DNA of 22,801 bases from Candidatus Onthoplasma faecigallinarum. GTDB taxonomy: Bacteria > Bacillota > Clostridia > Christensenellales > UBA1242. This document shows positions 1 through 6,684 of the stretch, piece by piece. The notes under the pieces were generated by a model. That model was not told the origin of the DNA. It did no database searches and saw only the letters and a program-made list of their open reading frames with translations. Location of the stretch: positions 1-22,801 of the forward strand of contig DVMB01000065.1 in NCBI GenBank assembly GCA_018715225.1, in the 5' to 3' direction. Position 1 is the first letter of the stretch. Each line of letters starts with the position of its first letter. A program made the position numbers and the translations under genes.

Positions 1-1
1 T

Positions 2-862
2 AAATTGGAATTGGCCTTATACAAGGAAAAAATGGAATGGGATAAAGAGATTGATGAACAATATAAATTAATTAAGAAAAAAGCAAAATTTATGGATATT
101 GATAAGTTAGATGAGCTCAAAAGGGAATATCTAATCAATATCTCGCAATATGGTAAAGATTGTTTAGCAGAATATATAGTCAAGAGAAAATCTATTCTAG
201 ACATGTTGGATAATTACATTTCGAAAGATGAAAATGAAAAATATTCGTTGGAGGAGGCTGTTCATTCATTAATTTGTCCATTAAGAGCAACCTCAGAACA
301 ATTGAATTATAATGATATGAATTTATGGCTTATTGATGAAAAATTGGCATATCATTATTACTTAGCATCTGATAAGACAATGAAATCACAATTAGTAGAA
401 GGGGATTTGTCGAATAAAGAAACAGATATTGCTATCTACAATAATCCACTACTATTTAATGACACAATTGAAAGTAAAGGATATATATCTTTGACAATTA
501 TAGAGTTTAAGAAACCAATGCGAGACAATTACTCTGATGATAGTAACCCAATAGAGCAAGTTTATGGATATATTGAAGAAATTAGGTCTGGCAGAAAAAT
601 GGATAGAAGAGGGAGACCTTTACAGGGAGATTTAAAAAATATGCCGATATATAGTTATATTATTGCTGATATAACACCTTCGTTGGAAAAACAATGCAAG
701 ATGGCTAATTTGAGTAGACTTCCTTCAGACGATGGTTTTTTTGGTTATAGTCAAGAATACAAAACGTTTGTTCAGGTTATAAGTTATAATAAACTGAAGA
801 GAGATGCTGAATTAAGAAATCAAGTTTTATTTGATACGTTATTTGGGAAAATTGAATCTTAA
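2..862 (+). CDS. C-terminal part of a protein with a PD-(D/E)XK-like nuclease domain (5' end outside window)
   Basis: The frame is open to the left edge, so this is the C-terminal 287 codons or so of a longer gene; a TTG at position 5 is only the first possible start inside the window. The first 90 residues are charged and helical. The middle and end carry a PD-(D/E)XK-like pattern: an acidic ETDIAIY motif, then IIEFKKP after a beta strand, then QVYGYIEEIR. The E-x-K core and the Q-x3-Y helix recall the nuclease-like domains at the C-terminus of large ATP-binding defence and restriction proteins. Whether an ATPase domain precedes it cannot be seen. It lies upstream of a defence-type reverse transcriptase on the same strand, 572 bases away, so the two may belong to one defence island. 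The nuclease assignment is from motifs only; the family is not identified. Confidence 0.5.
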   Translation, partial: KLELALYKEKMEWDKEIDEQYKLIKKKAKFMDIDKLDELKREYLINISQYGKDCLAEYIVKRKSILDMLDNYISKDENEKYSLEEAVHSLICPLRATSEQLNYNDMNLWLIDEKLAYHYYLASDKTMKSQLVEGDLSNKETDIAIYNNPLLFNDTIESKGYISLTIIEFKKPMRDNYSDDSNPIEQVYGYIEEIRSGRKMDRRGRPLQGDLKNMPIYSYIIADITPSLEKQCKMANLSRLPSDDGFFGYSQEYKTFVQVISYNKLKRDAELRNQVLFDTLFGKIES

Positions 863-1161
863 ACTCTAAATTCATTTAAAATGATAAAGTATATGAAATG
901 GTTATTGGTTAATGTTTAAAATTATTAGTTTAATTTTAAGTGAATAAAGTCAGCCTATTTCTAGAGTAAAATTAAAGCAGTTAAACCATTTGTCTCTTGA
1001 CAAACCTTGAATAATTAGTTTTCTAGTTTTAAGATCTTTGCCGATTCAAATTTATATTTTTTAACAAATTTTATAAGAGTTTAATTACATAAAATTTTTT
1101 AAAGTTATATGCTTTTAAAACTCTTAAAATAATTTTGTATTCGATGAGTTAAAATAGTGTT
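863..1161. other. AT-rich intergenic stretch without a gene
   Basis: I see no credible ORF here. It contains a 6-bp hairpin (TTTGTC/GACAAA, 989-1004) and a 9-bp inverted repeat (TAAGAGTTT 1074-1082 with AAACTCTTA 1118-1126). The latter is followed by an AT-rich tract and could end the upstream transcript, but it has no clean T-run. Confidence 0.5.
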
Positions 1162-1166
1162 TTGAC

Positions 1167-1195
1167 TTGACTAATTATTAAAAGTATGATATTAT
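1167..1195 (+). promoter_or_regulatory. Strong promoter ahead of the RT leader/ncRNA
   Basis: The -35 TTGACT (1167-1172), a 17-bp spacer and an extended -10 TGa-TATTAT (1190-1195) predict transcription from about 1202. A second register overlaps it: TTGACT 1162-1167, 17 bp, TATGAT 1185-1190. This places the start about 233 bases before the RT reading frame, leaving room for a long structured leader or ncRNA. Confidence 0.7.
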
Positions 1196-1335
1196 AATAA
1201 TACCTTGTACGCATGGGTACATGGGCAGGACATTTCTGTCAACAATTCTAAACAAATAGTGTTGATTGACAAAAGTTGTTTGAGAATGTTAAAGAAACAG
1301 ATAAGATTTAATATTTTCTTTAAGTGTTTGAACAT
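1192..1335 (-). CDS. Possible 47-residue small protein antisense to the RT leader
   Basis: On the minus strand a perfect Shine-Dalgarno AGGAGGTG (1349..1342) lies 6 bases before an ATG at 1335; the frame runs 47 codons to a TAA at 1194..1192. An extended -10 (TGG-TATAAT, 1366..1358) sits just upstream, with only a weak -35, and would start RNA almost at the Shine-Dalgarno. The peptide begins MFKHLKKILNLICFFNIL, so a basic start is followed by a hydrophobic helix; the C-terminal third has three cysteines (TICLELL, MSCPCTH). This could be a small membrane-active peptide. AgrD-like precursors have a related layout, but no agrB-type processing gene is visible. It could also be a reading frame meant to be read from reverse-transcribed cDNA of the overlapping ncRNA. 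No homologue is recognised. Confidence 0.4.
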   Translation of the reverse strand: MFKHLKKILNLICFFNILKQLLSINTICLELLTEMSCPCTHAYKVLL

Positions 1336-1375
1336 TTCGAAAACACCTCCTATATGTATTATACCATAATACAGT
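1202..1375 (+). ncRNA. Candidate structured ncRNA / leader of the reverse transcriptase
   Basis: Consecutive inverted repeats fill this stretch. (1) TGTAC 1206-1210 with GTACA 1217-1221. (2) A long, slightly bulged stem of 1241-1255 with 1276-1290. (3) A perfect 9-bp stem TTAAAGAAA 1289-1297 with TTTCTTTAA 1315-1323, sharing two bases with stem 2. (4) GTGTTT-GAA 1324-1332 with TTC-(GA)-AAACAC 1336-1346. (5) A perfect 8-bp stem TGTATTAT 1355-1362 with ATAATACA 1366-1373. Stem-loops packed end to end directly behind a strong promoter and ahead of an RT match the layout of DRT2/DRT9-type systems, where an ncRNA upstream of the RT is the template. One sense frame is stop-free from 1190 to 1366 and one antisense frame from 1386 to 1195. 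The 3' end is not defined; the RNA may be continuous with the RT mRNA. The ncRNA call is inference from structure and context. Confidence 0.5.
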
Positions 1376-1434
1376 ATTGAGCAAATTTATGGCCGTGTAA
1401 TTAAAAGTTAATTAAGTAAAGAAACAAATAATTT

Positions 1435-2850
1435 TTGATTAGACGTAGTTGTGTGAAGCCTGTTAACCTAATGACGTCATACTATAGGGTTAAGAGGCTT
1501 TTTGCATTTATGAGAAATAATAAGACTTTTGAAGATATTGTAAAAAACGATTACTATCGTTCTTATTCACATTTTGATATTAGAGTGAAACTAGATGAGG
1601 TTTGTGATTATATATTTAACCCCCAAAATGTGGCTACCCATTCTTTCTATCCATTTATTCTTGATAGTAGGCCAAAGTTAAAGGTGCATACAGAAAAACC
1701 ACCAAAAAACGGAAGGTTTGAAAAAACTTATAGACCAATTTGTTATGCAGCGCATTTAGATCGTTGTATATATCAATACTATTCTTTTAAATTAAATCAA
1801 GATTATAATAATTATGTAAAAAACACACTTATTGATAAGTGCTCTAAGGCTTATAGAACAAATCTTCCTGGTAAAACAAATATAGATTTTGCTGAGGAAG
1901 TATTTGATTTTATAAAAGGAACGAATAAATGTGGAATAATTGTGGGAGATTTTAAAAGTTTTTTTGATAATTTAGATCATAAATATTTGAAAGAAAGACT
2001 TAAACAATTATTAAATGTAACAAGTTTGCCTGCGGACATGTATGCAGTTTATAAAAACATTACTAGATATTCTAAATGGAATATAGAAGATATTTTTAAG
2101 ATAAGAAAAGAAGAAGATCCAAAGTTAAATGAAGATGATATAAGATATGGTAGAATTATATTAAACCGTAGTCAGTTTAAGAACAATGTTAATAGATGTG
2201 TTGACCATAATAAAAAAATAGGCATACCACAGGGTTCATCTATAAGTGCTGTTTTGGCAAATATTTATATGATAGAATTTGATAGTAGAATATCTTTATT
2301 TCTTGAGAAAATGAATGGTAAATATGTAAGATATTCTGATGATTTTATTATCATAGTCCCATATCTAGAAAAAGAAGTTTTAGAGAAAACGTATGATAAG
2401 TTGTTGGAAGAAGTTAAAGATGCAAAACTAATGTTACAATCTGACAAAACACAATTATTTTCATATGAAAATCAAACCATTTTACCATTACAAAATGTAT
2501 TGAATGGGGTAGAAACAAAATCCAAGAAATTAAATTATTTAGGTTTTTCATTTGACGGCAAAAAGGTATCTTTACGAGATAAGACAATATCCAAATATTA
2601 CAATAAAGTTTATAGAAAAATTAAAACTATAGTAAAGCACAATTTTGTTTCTAAATATGGAAATCCTATTTCTTGTAATAATTTATATGCTCTATATTCA
2701 AAAAATGGAGCTATACCAAATAGTGAAAATAAATGGGGGAACTTTATTACATATGTAAATAAATGTGAAAAAATATTTGGTAAGGATGAAAATGTAAATT
2801 TAATAAAAAGAAGACATATGCAAAAAATTCGAAAAAGGTTAAAGAGATAA
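1435..2850 (+). CDS. Stand-alone reverse transcriptase, defence-associated (UG/DRT) type
   Basis: RNA-directed DNA polymerase of about 471 residues with no maturase or endonuclease domain. Fingers/palm motifs in order: YRPICYAAH near residue 100, GDFKSFFDNLDH with catalytic Asp172, GIPQGSSISAVLANIY near 263-278, the catalytic YSDD box at 300-303 (VRYSDDFIII), QSDKTQLF, and LNYLGFSFDGKKV as the downstream beta hairpin. The C-terminal 100 residues are a basic thumb-like region ending in KRRHMQKIRKRLKR. The HSFYPFI segment near residue 70 and lack of accessory domains fit bacterial 'unknown group'/DRT antiphage RTs, with DRT2-like my best guess; group II intron RTs and retron RTs fit less well because no X/maturase domain or obvious msr/msd is seen. 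The first possible start is TTG 1435 (in-frame stop at 1429-1431) without a clear ribosome site; GTG 1453 or ATG 1471 are alternatives. A terminator follows at 2898. Confidence 0.82.
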   Translation: MIRRSCVKPVNLMTSYYRVKRLFAFMRNNKTFEDIVKNDYYRSYSHFDIRVKLDEVCDYIFNPQNVATHSFYPFILDSRPKLKVHTEKPPKNGRFEKTYRPICYAAHLDRCIYQYYSFKLNQDYNNYVKNTLIDKCSKAYRTNLPGKTNIDFAEEVFDFIKGTNKCGIIVGDFKSFFDNLDHKYLKERLKQLLNVTSLPADMYAVYKNITRYSKWNIEDIFKIRKEEDPKLNEDDIRYGRIILNRSQFKNNVNRCVDHNKKIGIPQGSSISAVLANIYMIEFDSRISLFLEKMNGKYVRYSDDFIIIVPYLEKEVLEKTYDKLLEEVKDAKLMLQSDKTQLFSYENQTILPLQNVLNGVETKSKKLNYLGFSFDGKKVSLRDKTISKYYNKVYRKIKTIVKHNFVSKYGNPISCNNLYALYSKNGAIPNSENKWGNFITYVNKCEKIFGKDENVNLIKRRHMQKIRKRLKR

Positions 2851-2865
2851 ACTCATTGCCTCTCT
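2850..2865. repeat. 16-bp direct repeat, copy 1
   Basis: AACTCATTGCCTCTCT begins on the last base of the RT stop codon. An identical copy lies at 3949-3964 in the same orientation. Similarity continues weakly for another 20 bases or so (TTG.GAT..), so the duplicated unit may once have been longer. Confidence 0.75.
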
Positions 2866-2897
2866 TTTTGAGATAAAAGAAATGGGAGTGGGAATAG

Positions 2898-2923
2898 GCC
2901 ACACTGCGAGGTGTGGCTTTTTT
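2898..2923 (+). terminator. Rho-independent terminator after the RT gene
   Basis: GCCACAC (2898-2904), a 6-base loop and GTGTGGC (2911-2917), followed by six T. It lies 48 bases past the RT stop codon and ends that transcript. Confidence 0.85.
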
Positions 2924-3948
2924 GTGCAACAAAATGTGGGAAAGCAGGATGAAGGGAATAAAAAGTTGAAATAATTTTATAGGGACGGTGAAAAGACTTA
3001 TAAAATAATCGATTGCTGGGTTTTGGATGATTGGAAAGAGTGTTGAATAATGGTGGCGGAGATGTGTTAAAGGGGTTGAATTGGCTTAAAATTGGGGAAT
3101 TTTTACGCAACAAGAGTGCCTTATATAGAGAGGCTTTTTTTATTTAAGTTAAAAAATCTATTATTTTTACCTTCATTTGAATAACGAAACAGGTAGTTTT
3201 GTTATGAGAAAATACTTGTAACGGGACTAGGAGCTAATGGTTTATTAAAGGTTGTTGAGCAGAAAGAGGGCAAATATAAATGGAGGTGTTCAATGGAAAT
3301 AGGATGAGCAATTAGTATTGTAAAAACAAGAAAGATATTTAGATTTGTTCTTAATATTAAAGTTGATAGCGGAGTTGAAAAATGTGTTAAAGCGCTTTTA
3401 ATATCTTTATCTTTATAATCTCATTATAAGAACAAATTCTAATAATATTTATTTAGATTAAAAAATAAAAGAGGGGGTGACGGCGAAAATGGGCGGTGTT
3501 TGGCGAGATAGAAGAGTAACGGAGAAAGTGTAAAGGACAGGGCTGTTTTAAGAAAATTGGGCGAGTAATGGGTATAGTGCAAAGTAAGCAAGTGGCTAAT
3601 GATTGGGCTGGGAATTGAAAGAAATAAGGTAAATTGATTGTTAAAATTATGGAAGCAGGAAAAGAGGTGGCTCACAGTGCTGAAAATATGCCAAAAAGCC
3701 AAGGAAATAAGGACATATTTTGACGCACCACCTATTAGTGCTGACGCACTTTGCGCCACCTACGTTTAGCCGAGAAGTGGGAAACCCACTTTCATTTTTA
3801 GAGGGTTGTTAGCGGTTAGGAATTTTTAATTTATAGAATTCGTTTAATCCAAGTTGGCTTTTCATTAGCCCAAAAAGCTTAGCAGGTAATACTTTTTAAG
3901 ACCCAATTTGAACAAATATACAATAGAATTTTTAAACCAAAATTATTT
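2924..3948. other. 1 kb purine-skewed region without a recognisable gene
   Basis: The plus strand is conspicuously rich in G and A, and all three plus frames are broken by many stops. The minus-strand ORFs here (to 106 codons) encode Ser/Phe/Leu-rich strings that simply reflect the pyrimidine bias. Weak landmarks: a GCCT/AGGC hairpin with seven T at 3118-3142; a GGAGGTG followed by a five-codon frame (ATGGAAATAGGATGA) near 3281-3308, which looks like a decayed gene start; a tandem TGACGCAC...CCACCTA motif (about 3720-3762); and a 7-bp hairpin AAGTGGG/CCCACTT (3775-3791). The pattern fits a decayed coding stretch or remnant insertion, but I cannot name the source. Confidence 0.45.
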
Positions 3949-3964
3949 AACTCATTGCCTCTCT
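3949..3964. repeat. 16-bp direct repeat, copy 2
   Basis: AACTCATTGCCTCTCT, identical to 2850-2865. The two copies bracket about 1.08 kb of non-coding DNA. This copy sits just before the Shine-Dalgarno of the small gene at 3987. Confidence 0.75.
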
Positions 3965-3986
3965 AATTGTGATGAGGAGAATAATT

Positions 3987-4214
3987 ATGAATGAACAAAA
4001 TTTAAACAATGTAATTGTGATTGATAGAGTTTCAAAGAAGGTGTTAAATGACCCACAAATAGAGATTGACGAAGAGGTTTGCGCCGAGGCGGTTTCACGA
4101 TTAGTGGAAAAATTATTGGTAGGCTTAAGAGAAAAGAGAGATTTAAAGAATCTAACACCGAGAAGTATGTTTTCATATAAAAAGCCAGACAGTAGAAAAA
4201 CTTCGCGACCATAG
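3987..4214 (+). CDS. Small hypothetical protein upstream of serine recombinase
   Basis: A 75-residue protein beginning MNEQNLNNVIVIDRV. ATG 3987 is chosen because GAGGAG lies 9 bases upstream; an earlier in-frame ATG at 3969 would overlap that site. The protein is soluble, with a short beta-like start, an acidic stretch (IEIDEEVCAEA), an amphipathic helix (SRLVEKLLVGLREKRD) and a basic tail. There is no membrane segment or known motif. It lies 232 bases upstream of the recombinase on the same strand and may be a helper or cargo of that element. I do not recognise the family. Confidence 0.55.
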   Translation: MNEQNLNNVIVIDRVSKKVLNDPQIEIDEEVCAEAVSRLVEKLLVGLREKRDLKNLTPRSMFSYKKPDSRKTSRP

Positions 4215-4446
4215 ATTTGCAAACAAATTTATTTACTGCGTTAACTGTAAAATATCCCAAAACAGTCATTTAGGGGCAACTAAACTCTTGCTTTGGAATA
4301 TTTTCCGAGCCTTGTCTCGCTGGTTTTTCTACAGTCTGGAAATATTAAAAACTTTCAGGTTTGCGCTGGACTTATGAAAAAGTTTGTGGTATGTGTTTGT
4401 GATGAAAGATACTCAAAAATACAAAAAATAAATTATAGGAGAAAAG

Positions 4447-6069
4447 ATGAAGAAAATTGTAATTTATGCTAGATATTCTAGTGATAGGCAAACGGAGCAG
4501 TCTATCGAGGGGCAACTTCGAGTATGTCATGAGTATGCAGAGAGAAATGATTATGTGGTTGTTCACGAGTATATCGACAGGGCGCTTTCAGGGACGACCG
4601 ACAGAAGGCCTGCCTTTTTGCAGATGATTGAGGACAGCAAGAAGAAAGAGTTTGAGTATGTGCTGGTGTATCAGCTGGACAGGTTTGCGAGGAACAGATA
4701 TGACAGTGCGAACTACAAAATGAAACTTAAAAAGAATGGAGTTCGCGTGCTGTCGGCAAGAGAAAATATTTCAGATGATGCCAGCGGAATTTTGATGGAA
4801 AGCGTGCTTGAAGGTATGGCGGAGTATTATTCTGCCGAGCTTAGCCAAAAGGTCAAGCGTGGGGTGCGTGAAAGTTTGATTAAAGGTTATTACACAGGTG
4901 GGCAGGTCACCTATGGCTACAAGGTTGAAGATAAACGATGGAAAATTGATGAAGAGCACGCAGAGTTTGTTCGGCAAGCGTTTAATAAATATGCTGTTGG
5001 CGAGAAGGCGACCGAAATTGCAGACCACTTAAACGCACAAGGCTCAAGGACGTCAACTGGTAAAAAGTGGAATGGCAATGCGGTTTCCAAGATGCTACAC
5101 AACCAACGATATATGGGCATAGAAAAGTTTGGCGGTGAGATTTTCACCGATGTAATTCCGCCGATAGTTGAAGAAAAGTTGTGGCAAGTTGTGAATGGTA
5201 TGATGGAGCACTTTCGAAGGAACTACAAAAAGGATAAATACGACCCATACTTTTTGACGGGAAAAATCTTCTGTGGATACTGCGGTGAAAGTGTGATTGC
5301 TGAGGCGGGTTCCAGTCATATGGGAACGAGATACAAATACTACAAGTGCCACACGAAAAAGGTCAAGGGCAAGGCGTGTTTGCTTAGAAATTATCGCAAG
5401 CATGAACTTGAACAACTCATTATTGACAAGACTAAAAAATATATTTTAACTCCAAGCAAAATTGAAGAGATTGCACATATGGTTGTGGACAGATACAACT
5501 CCGAGATTTCAAACAACGTAGTGCTTAAATGCCTTGAAAAGGAACTCAGGCAGATAAATAACAAAATAAATAGCTTAGTGAAGAATATGGAGCAGGGTAT
5601 AGTTTCACTCACCCTTCGTGAAACGCTTTACAAACTTGAAAATGACAGGGCGGACATTCAGCTTAAAATTGCCGAAGAAAAGAGCAAGTTTGATAAGCCA
5701 CTAAACTTTGAAGATGTCAGAAATTTTATATCACTGTTTGCCAGCAAAAACTATGACGACGTGTTTGAACGCAATGAGTTTTTCAACCGATTTATCAAAA
5801 AGGTGCTTTTATTCAATGATAAAATTATTGTGATTATGCGAGGTAGCAAGGGTGCTGAAAATGAACTTGCCATAAACAACGACGAACTTTACGCAAAAAG
5901 AATTTTAGAAAAATTTGAGAAAAAAGAGATAAGTGAAAATGATTTTGAAAATAAAAATGGGGGTTCTGAAAATTCGAACTCCCATTTTTGTGAAAATGAT
6001 AAAATTTTAAAAGAAAAAGAGGCTGAAATAGACAATTTCGTCCATCAGCCTCCTCTTGGCGGAGAGTGA
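4447..6069 (+). CDS. Large serine recombinase (site-specific integrase/transposase)
   Basis: 540 residues. The N-terminal resolvase domain has the nucleophile motif YARYSSDRQ (Ser11 expected by alignment) and YQLDRFAR. The 'recombinase' DNA-binding domain follows from about 150 to 255 (YGYKVEDKRW, EIADHLNAQGSRTSTGKKWN). A zinc ribbon comes next (FCGYCG near 275, then YKCH and KACL), then a coiled coil (about 350-430) typical of large serine integrases. A GGAG ribosome site precedes ATG 4447. G+C is visibly higher than in neighbours, suggesting transfer. The last 40 residues or so are odd: they are encoded by two terminator hairpins of the opposing tRNA unit plus the tRNA 3' end, and the stop lies 13 bases inside the tRNA gene. 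The natural C-terminus may once have been different. Role: integration or excision of a mobile element whose other boundary is not evident. Confidence 0.92.
   Translation: MKKIVIYARYSSDRQTEQSIEGQLRVCHEYAERNDYVVVHEYIDRALSGTTDRRPAFLQMIEDSKKKEFEYVLVYQLDRFARNRYDSANYKMKLKKNGVRVLSARENISDDASGILMESVLEGMAEYYSAELSQKVKRGVRESLIKGYYTGGQVTYGYKVEDKRWKIDEEHAEFVRQAFNKYAVGEKATEIADHLNAQGSRTSTGKKWNGNAVSKMLHNQRYMGIEKFGGEIFTDVIPPIVEEKLWQVVNGMMEHFRRNYKKDKYDPYFLTGKIFCGYCGESVIAEAGSSHMGTRYKYYKCHTKKVKGKACLLRNYRKHELEQLIIDKTKKYILTPSKIEEIAHMVVDRYNSEISNNVVLKCLEKELRQINNKINSLVKNMEQGIVSLTLRETLYKLENDRADIQLKIAEEKSKFDKPLNFEDVRNFISLFASKNYDDVFERNEFFNRFIKKVLLFNDKIIVIMRGSKGAENELAINNDELYAKRILEKFEKKEISENDFENKNGGSENSNSHFCENDKILKEKEAEIDNFVHQPPLGGE
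5953..5989 (-). terminator. Strong hairpin inside recombinase 3' end (second terminator behind tRNA-Ser)
   Basis: AAAAATGGG (5953-5961) pairs with CCCATTTTT (5981-5989), and G5962-C5966 pairs with G5976-T5980 with one G-T wobble. This gives 14 pairs and a 9-base loop. The A/T ends make it usable in either direction. On the minus strand it backs up the tRNA-Ser terminator; on the plus strand it lies inside the recombinase coding sequence. Confidence 0.6.
6003..6052 (-). terminator. Terminator of the tRNA-Ser transcript
   Basis: On the minus strand GAGGCTGA (6052..6045) pairs with TCAGCCTC (6026..6019), followed by TTTTTCTTTT. It begins 5 bases after the CCA of tRNA-Ser and overlaps the recombinase coding sequence. 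Confidence 0.8.
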
Positions 6070-6147
6070 GGGATTTGAACCCTCGCGCGCATTTCTACGC
6101 CTACATCCTTAGCAGGGACGCCTCTTCGACCTCTTGAGTAACTCTCC
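6057..6147 (-). tRNA. tRNA-Ser (GCU anticodon)
   Basis: 91 bases on the minus strand with an encoded CCA. The acceptor GGAGAGT pairs with ACTCTCC. The anticodon loop CTGCTAAGG gives GCU. A long variable arm (GTAGGCGTAGAAATGCGC region) and the T-loop GGTTCAAATCC mark it as serine. The serine recombinase ORF enters its 3' end from the other strand by 13 bases. Confidence 0.96.
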
Positions 6148-6173
6148 ATTATTTATTCGTCGAAAACATTTTA

Positions 6174-6202
6174 AGTATATCAAAATTATTATGCTTTGTC
6201 AA
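6174..6202 (-). promoter_or_regulatory. Promoter of tRNA-Ser
   Basis: On the minus strand TTGACA (6202..6197), a 17-bp spacer and TGa-TATACT (6179..6174) lie 27 bases ahead of the tRNA 5' end. This is close to the sigma-A consensus with an extended -10. Confidence 0.85.
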
Positions 6203-6355
6203 CGTTTAAATTGTTAAATTCTATTTTAATTTTTTAACTTTTTATAAATTCATGCTTATTTGCTAACTATCTTATATATTTATTAATTATCAAAATGTAT
6301 ATAAAAGAAAATATCTTTAATTAGAAAATGTATTACAAGGTAAAATATCTTTATC

Positions 6356-6392
6356 AAAAAATATCTGTAATTTATAGTTACAGATATTTTTT
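6356..6392 (-). terminator. Bidirectional-looking terminator after the YjzC-like gene
   Basis: ATATCTGTAA (6361-6370) pairs with TTACAGATAT (6378-6387), extended by A/T pairs to about 15 bp, with T-runs on either strand. It lies about 25 bases past the stop codon of the minus-strand small gene. Confidence 0.85.
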
Positions 6393-6416
6393 TCTTTGCT
6401 AATGCAAAGGTAAGGT

Positions 6417-6581
6417 CTATTCACCTAAACGGTAATAACTACCTGAATGTTGAGTAGCAGGGAATCTTTTACCTTTTTCAAGGTAAAGGCTACCACCATC
6501 ATGTCCCTGTGCGTCGAATGCTACATAAGTAGCTGACTCTGGAACAGTTTCACCAGGTTTCCATTGTTTACTTTTAGACAT
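6417..6581 (-). CDS. YjzC-like small protein
   Basis: A 54-residue protein beginning MSKSKQWKPGETVPESATY and ending SGSYYRLGE. The KPGETVPESATYVAFD start and the LEKGKRFPATQHSG segment match the pattern of the YjzC-like family of Firmicutes small proteins, whose function is unknown. A perfect GGAGGTG (6592..6586) precedes ATG 6581 by 4 bases, and a strong terminator follows. The gene is divergent from addB across a 103-bp gap; CATAAT near 6600 may be its -10, with a poor -35. It is below the usual 60-codon cutoff, so automatic calls may miss it. Confidence 0.82.
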   Translation of the reverse strand: MSKSKQWKPGETVPESATYVAFDAQGHDGGSLYLEKGKRFPATQHSGSYYRLGE

Positions 6582-6642
6582 CTAGCACCTCCACTAGTAT
6601 TATGTGGAGAATTTGTTTGATTATTCATGGAGTGAAAAATTT

Positions 6643-6671
6643 CATATGATTGCAAAAAATGTTTGCATATG
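6643..6671 (+). promoter_or_regulatory. Inverted repeat overlapping the addB promoter
   Basis: CATATG...GCAAA (6643-6656) is mirrored by TTTGCATATG (6662-6671), with a 3-4 base bulge in the left arm. It covers the -35 and spacer of the addB promoter and may be an operator. It is not a Firmicutes LexA box (CGAACNNNNGTTCG). Confidence 0.4.
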
Positions 6672-6678
6672 TTAAAAT
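6650..6678 (+). promoter_or_regulatory. addB promoter predicting a leaderless mRNA
   Basis: TTGCAA (6650-6655), a 17-bp spacer and TGt-TAAAAT (6673-6678), then exactly 6 bases to ATG 6685. The expected +1 is the A of the start codon. No Shine-Dalgarno is present. Confidence 0.65.
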
Positions 6679-6684
6679 AATCTT

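Noticed and set aside
2747..3759. Minus-strand ORFs of 61-106 codons across the region after the RT
   Set aside because: Their Ser/Phe/Leu/His-rich, motif-free translations are what a purine-rich plus strand gives when read backwards. No ribosome sites precede them, and the first overlaps the RT gene.
4374..4472. 32-codon plus-strand frame (MKKFVVCVCDERYSKI...) overlapping the recombinase start as a possible leader peptide
   Set aside because: There is no Shine-Dalgarno and no recognisable pattern; it overlaps the recombinase start in another frame. Chance is sufficient.
6643..6671. LexA/SOS box controlling addAB
   Set aside because: The sequence does not fit CGAACNNNNGTTCG; it is reported only as an unassigned dyad.
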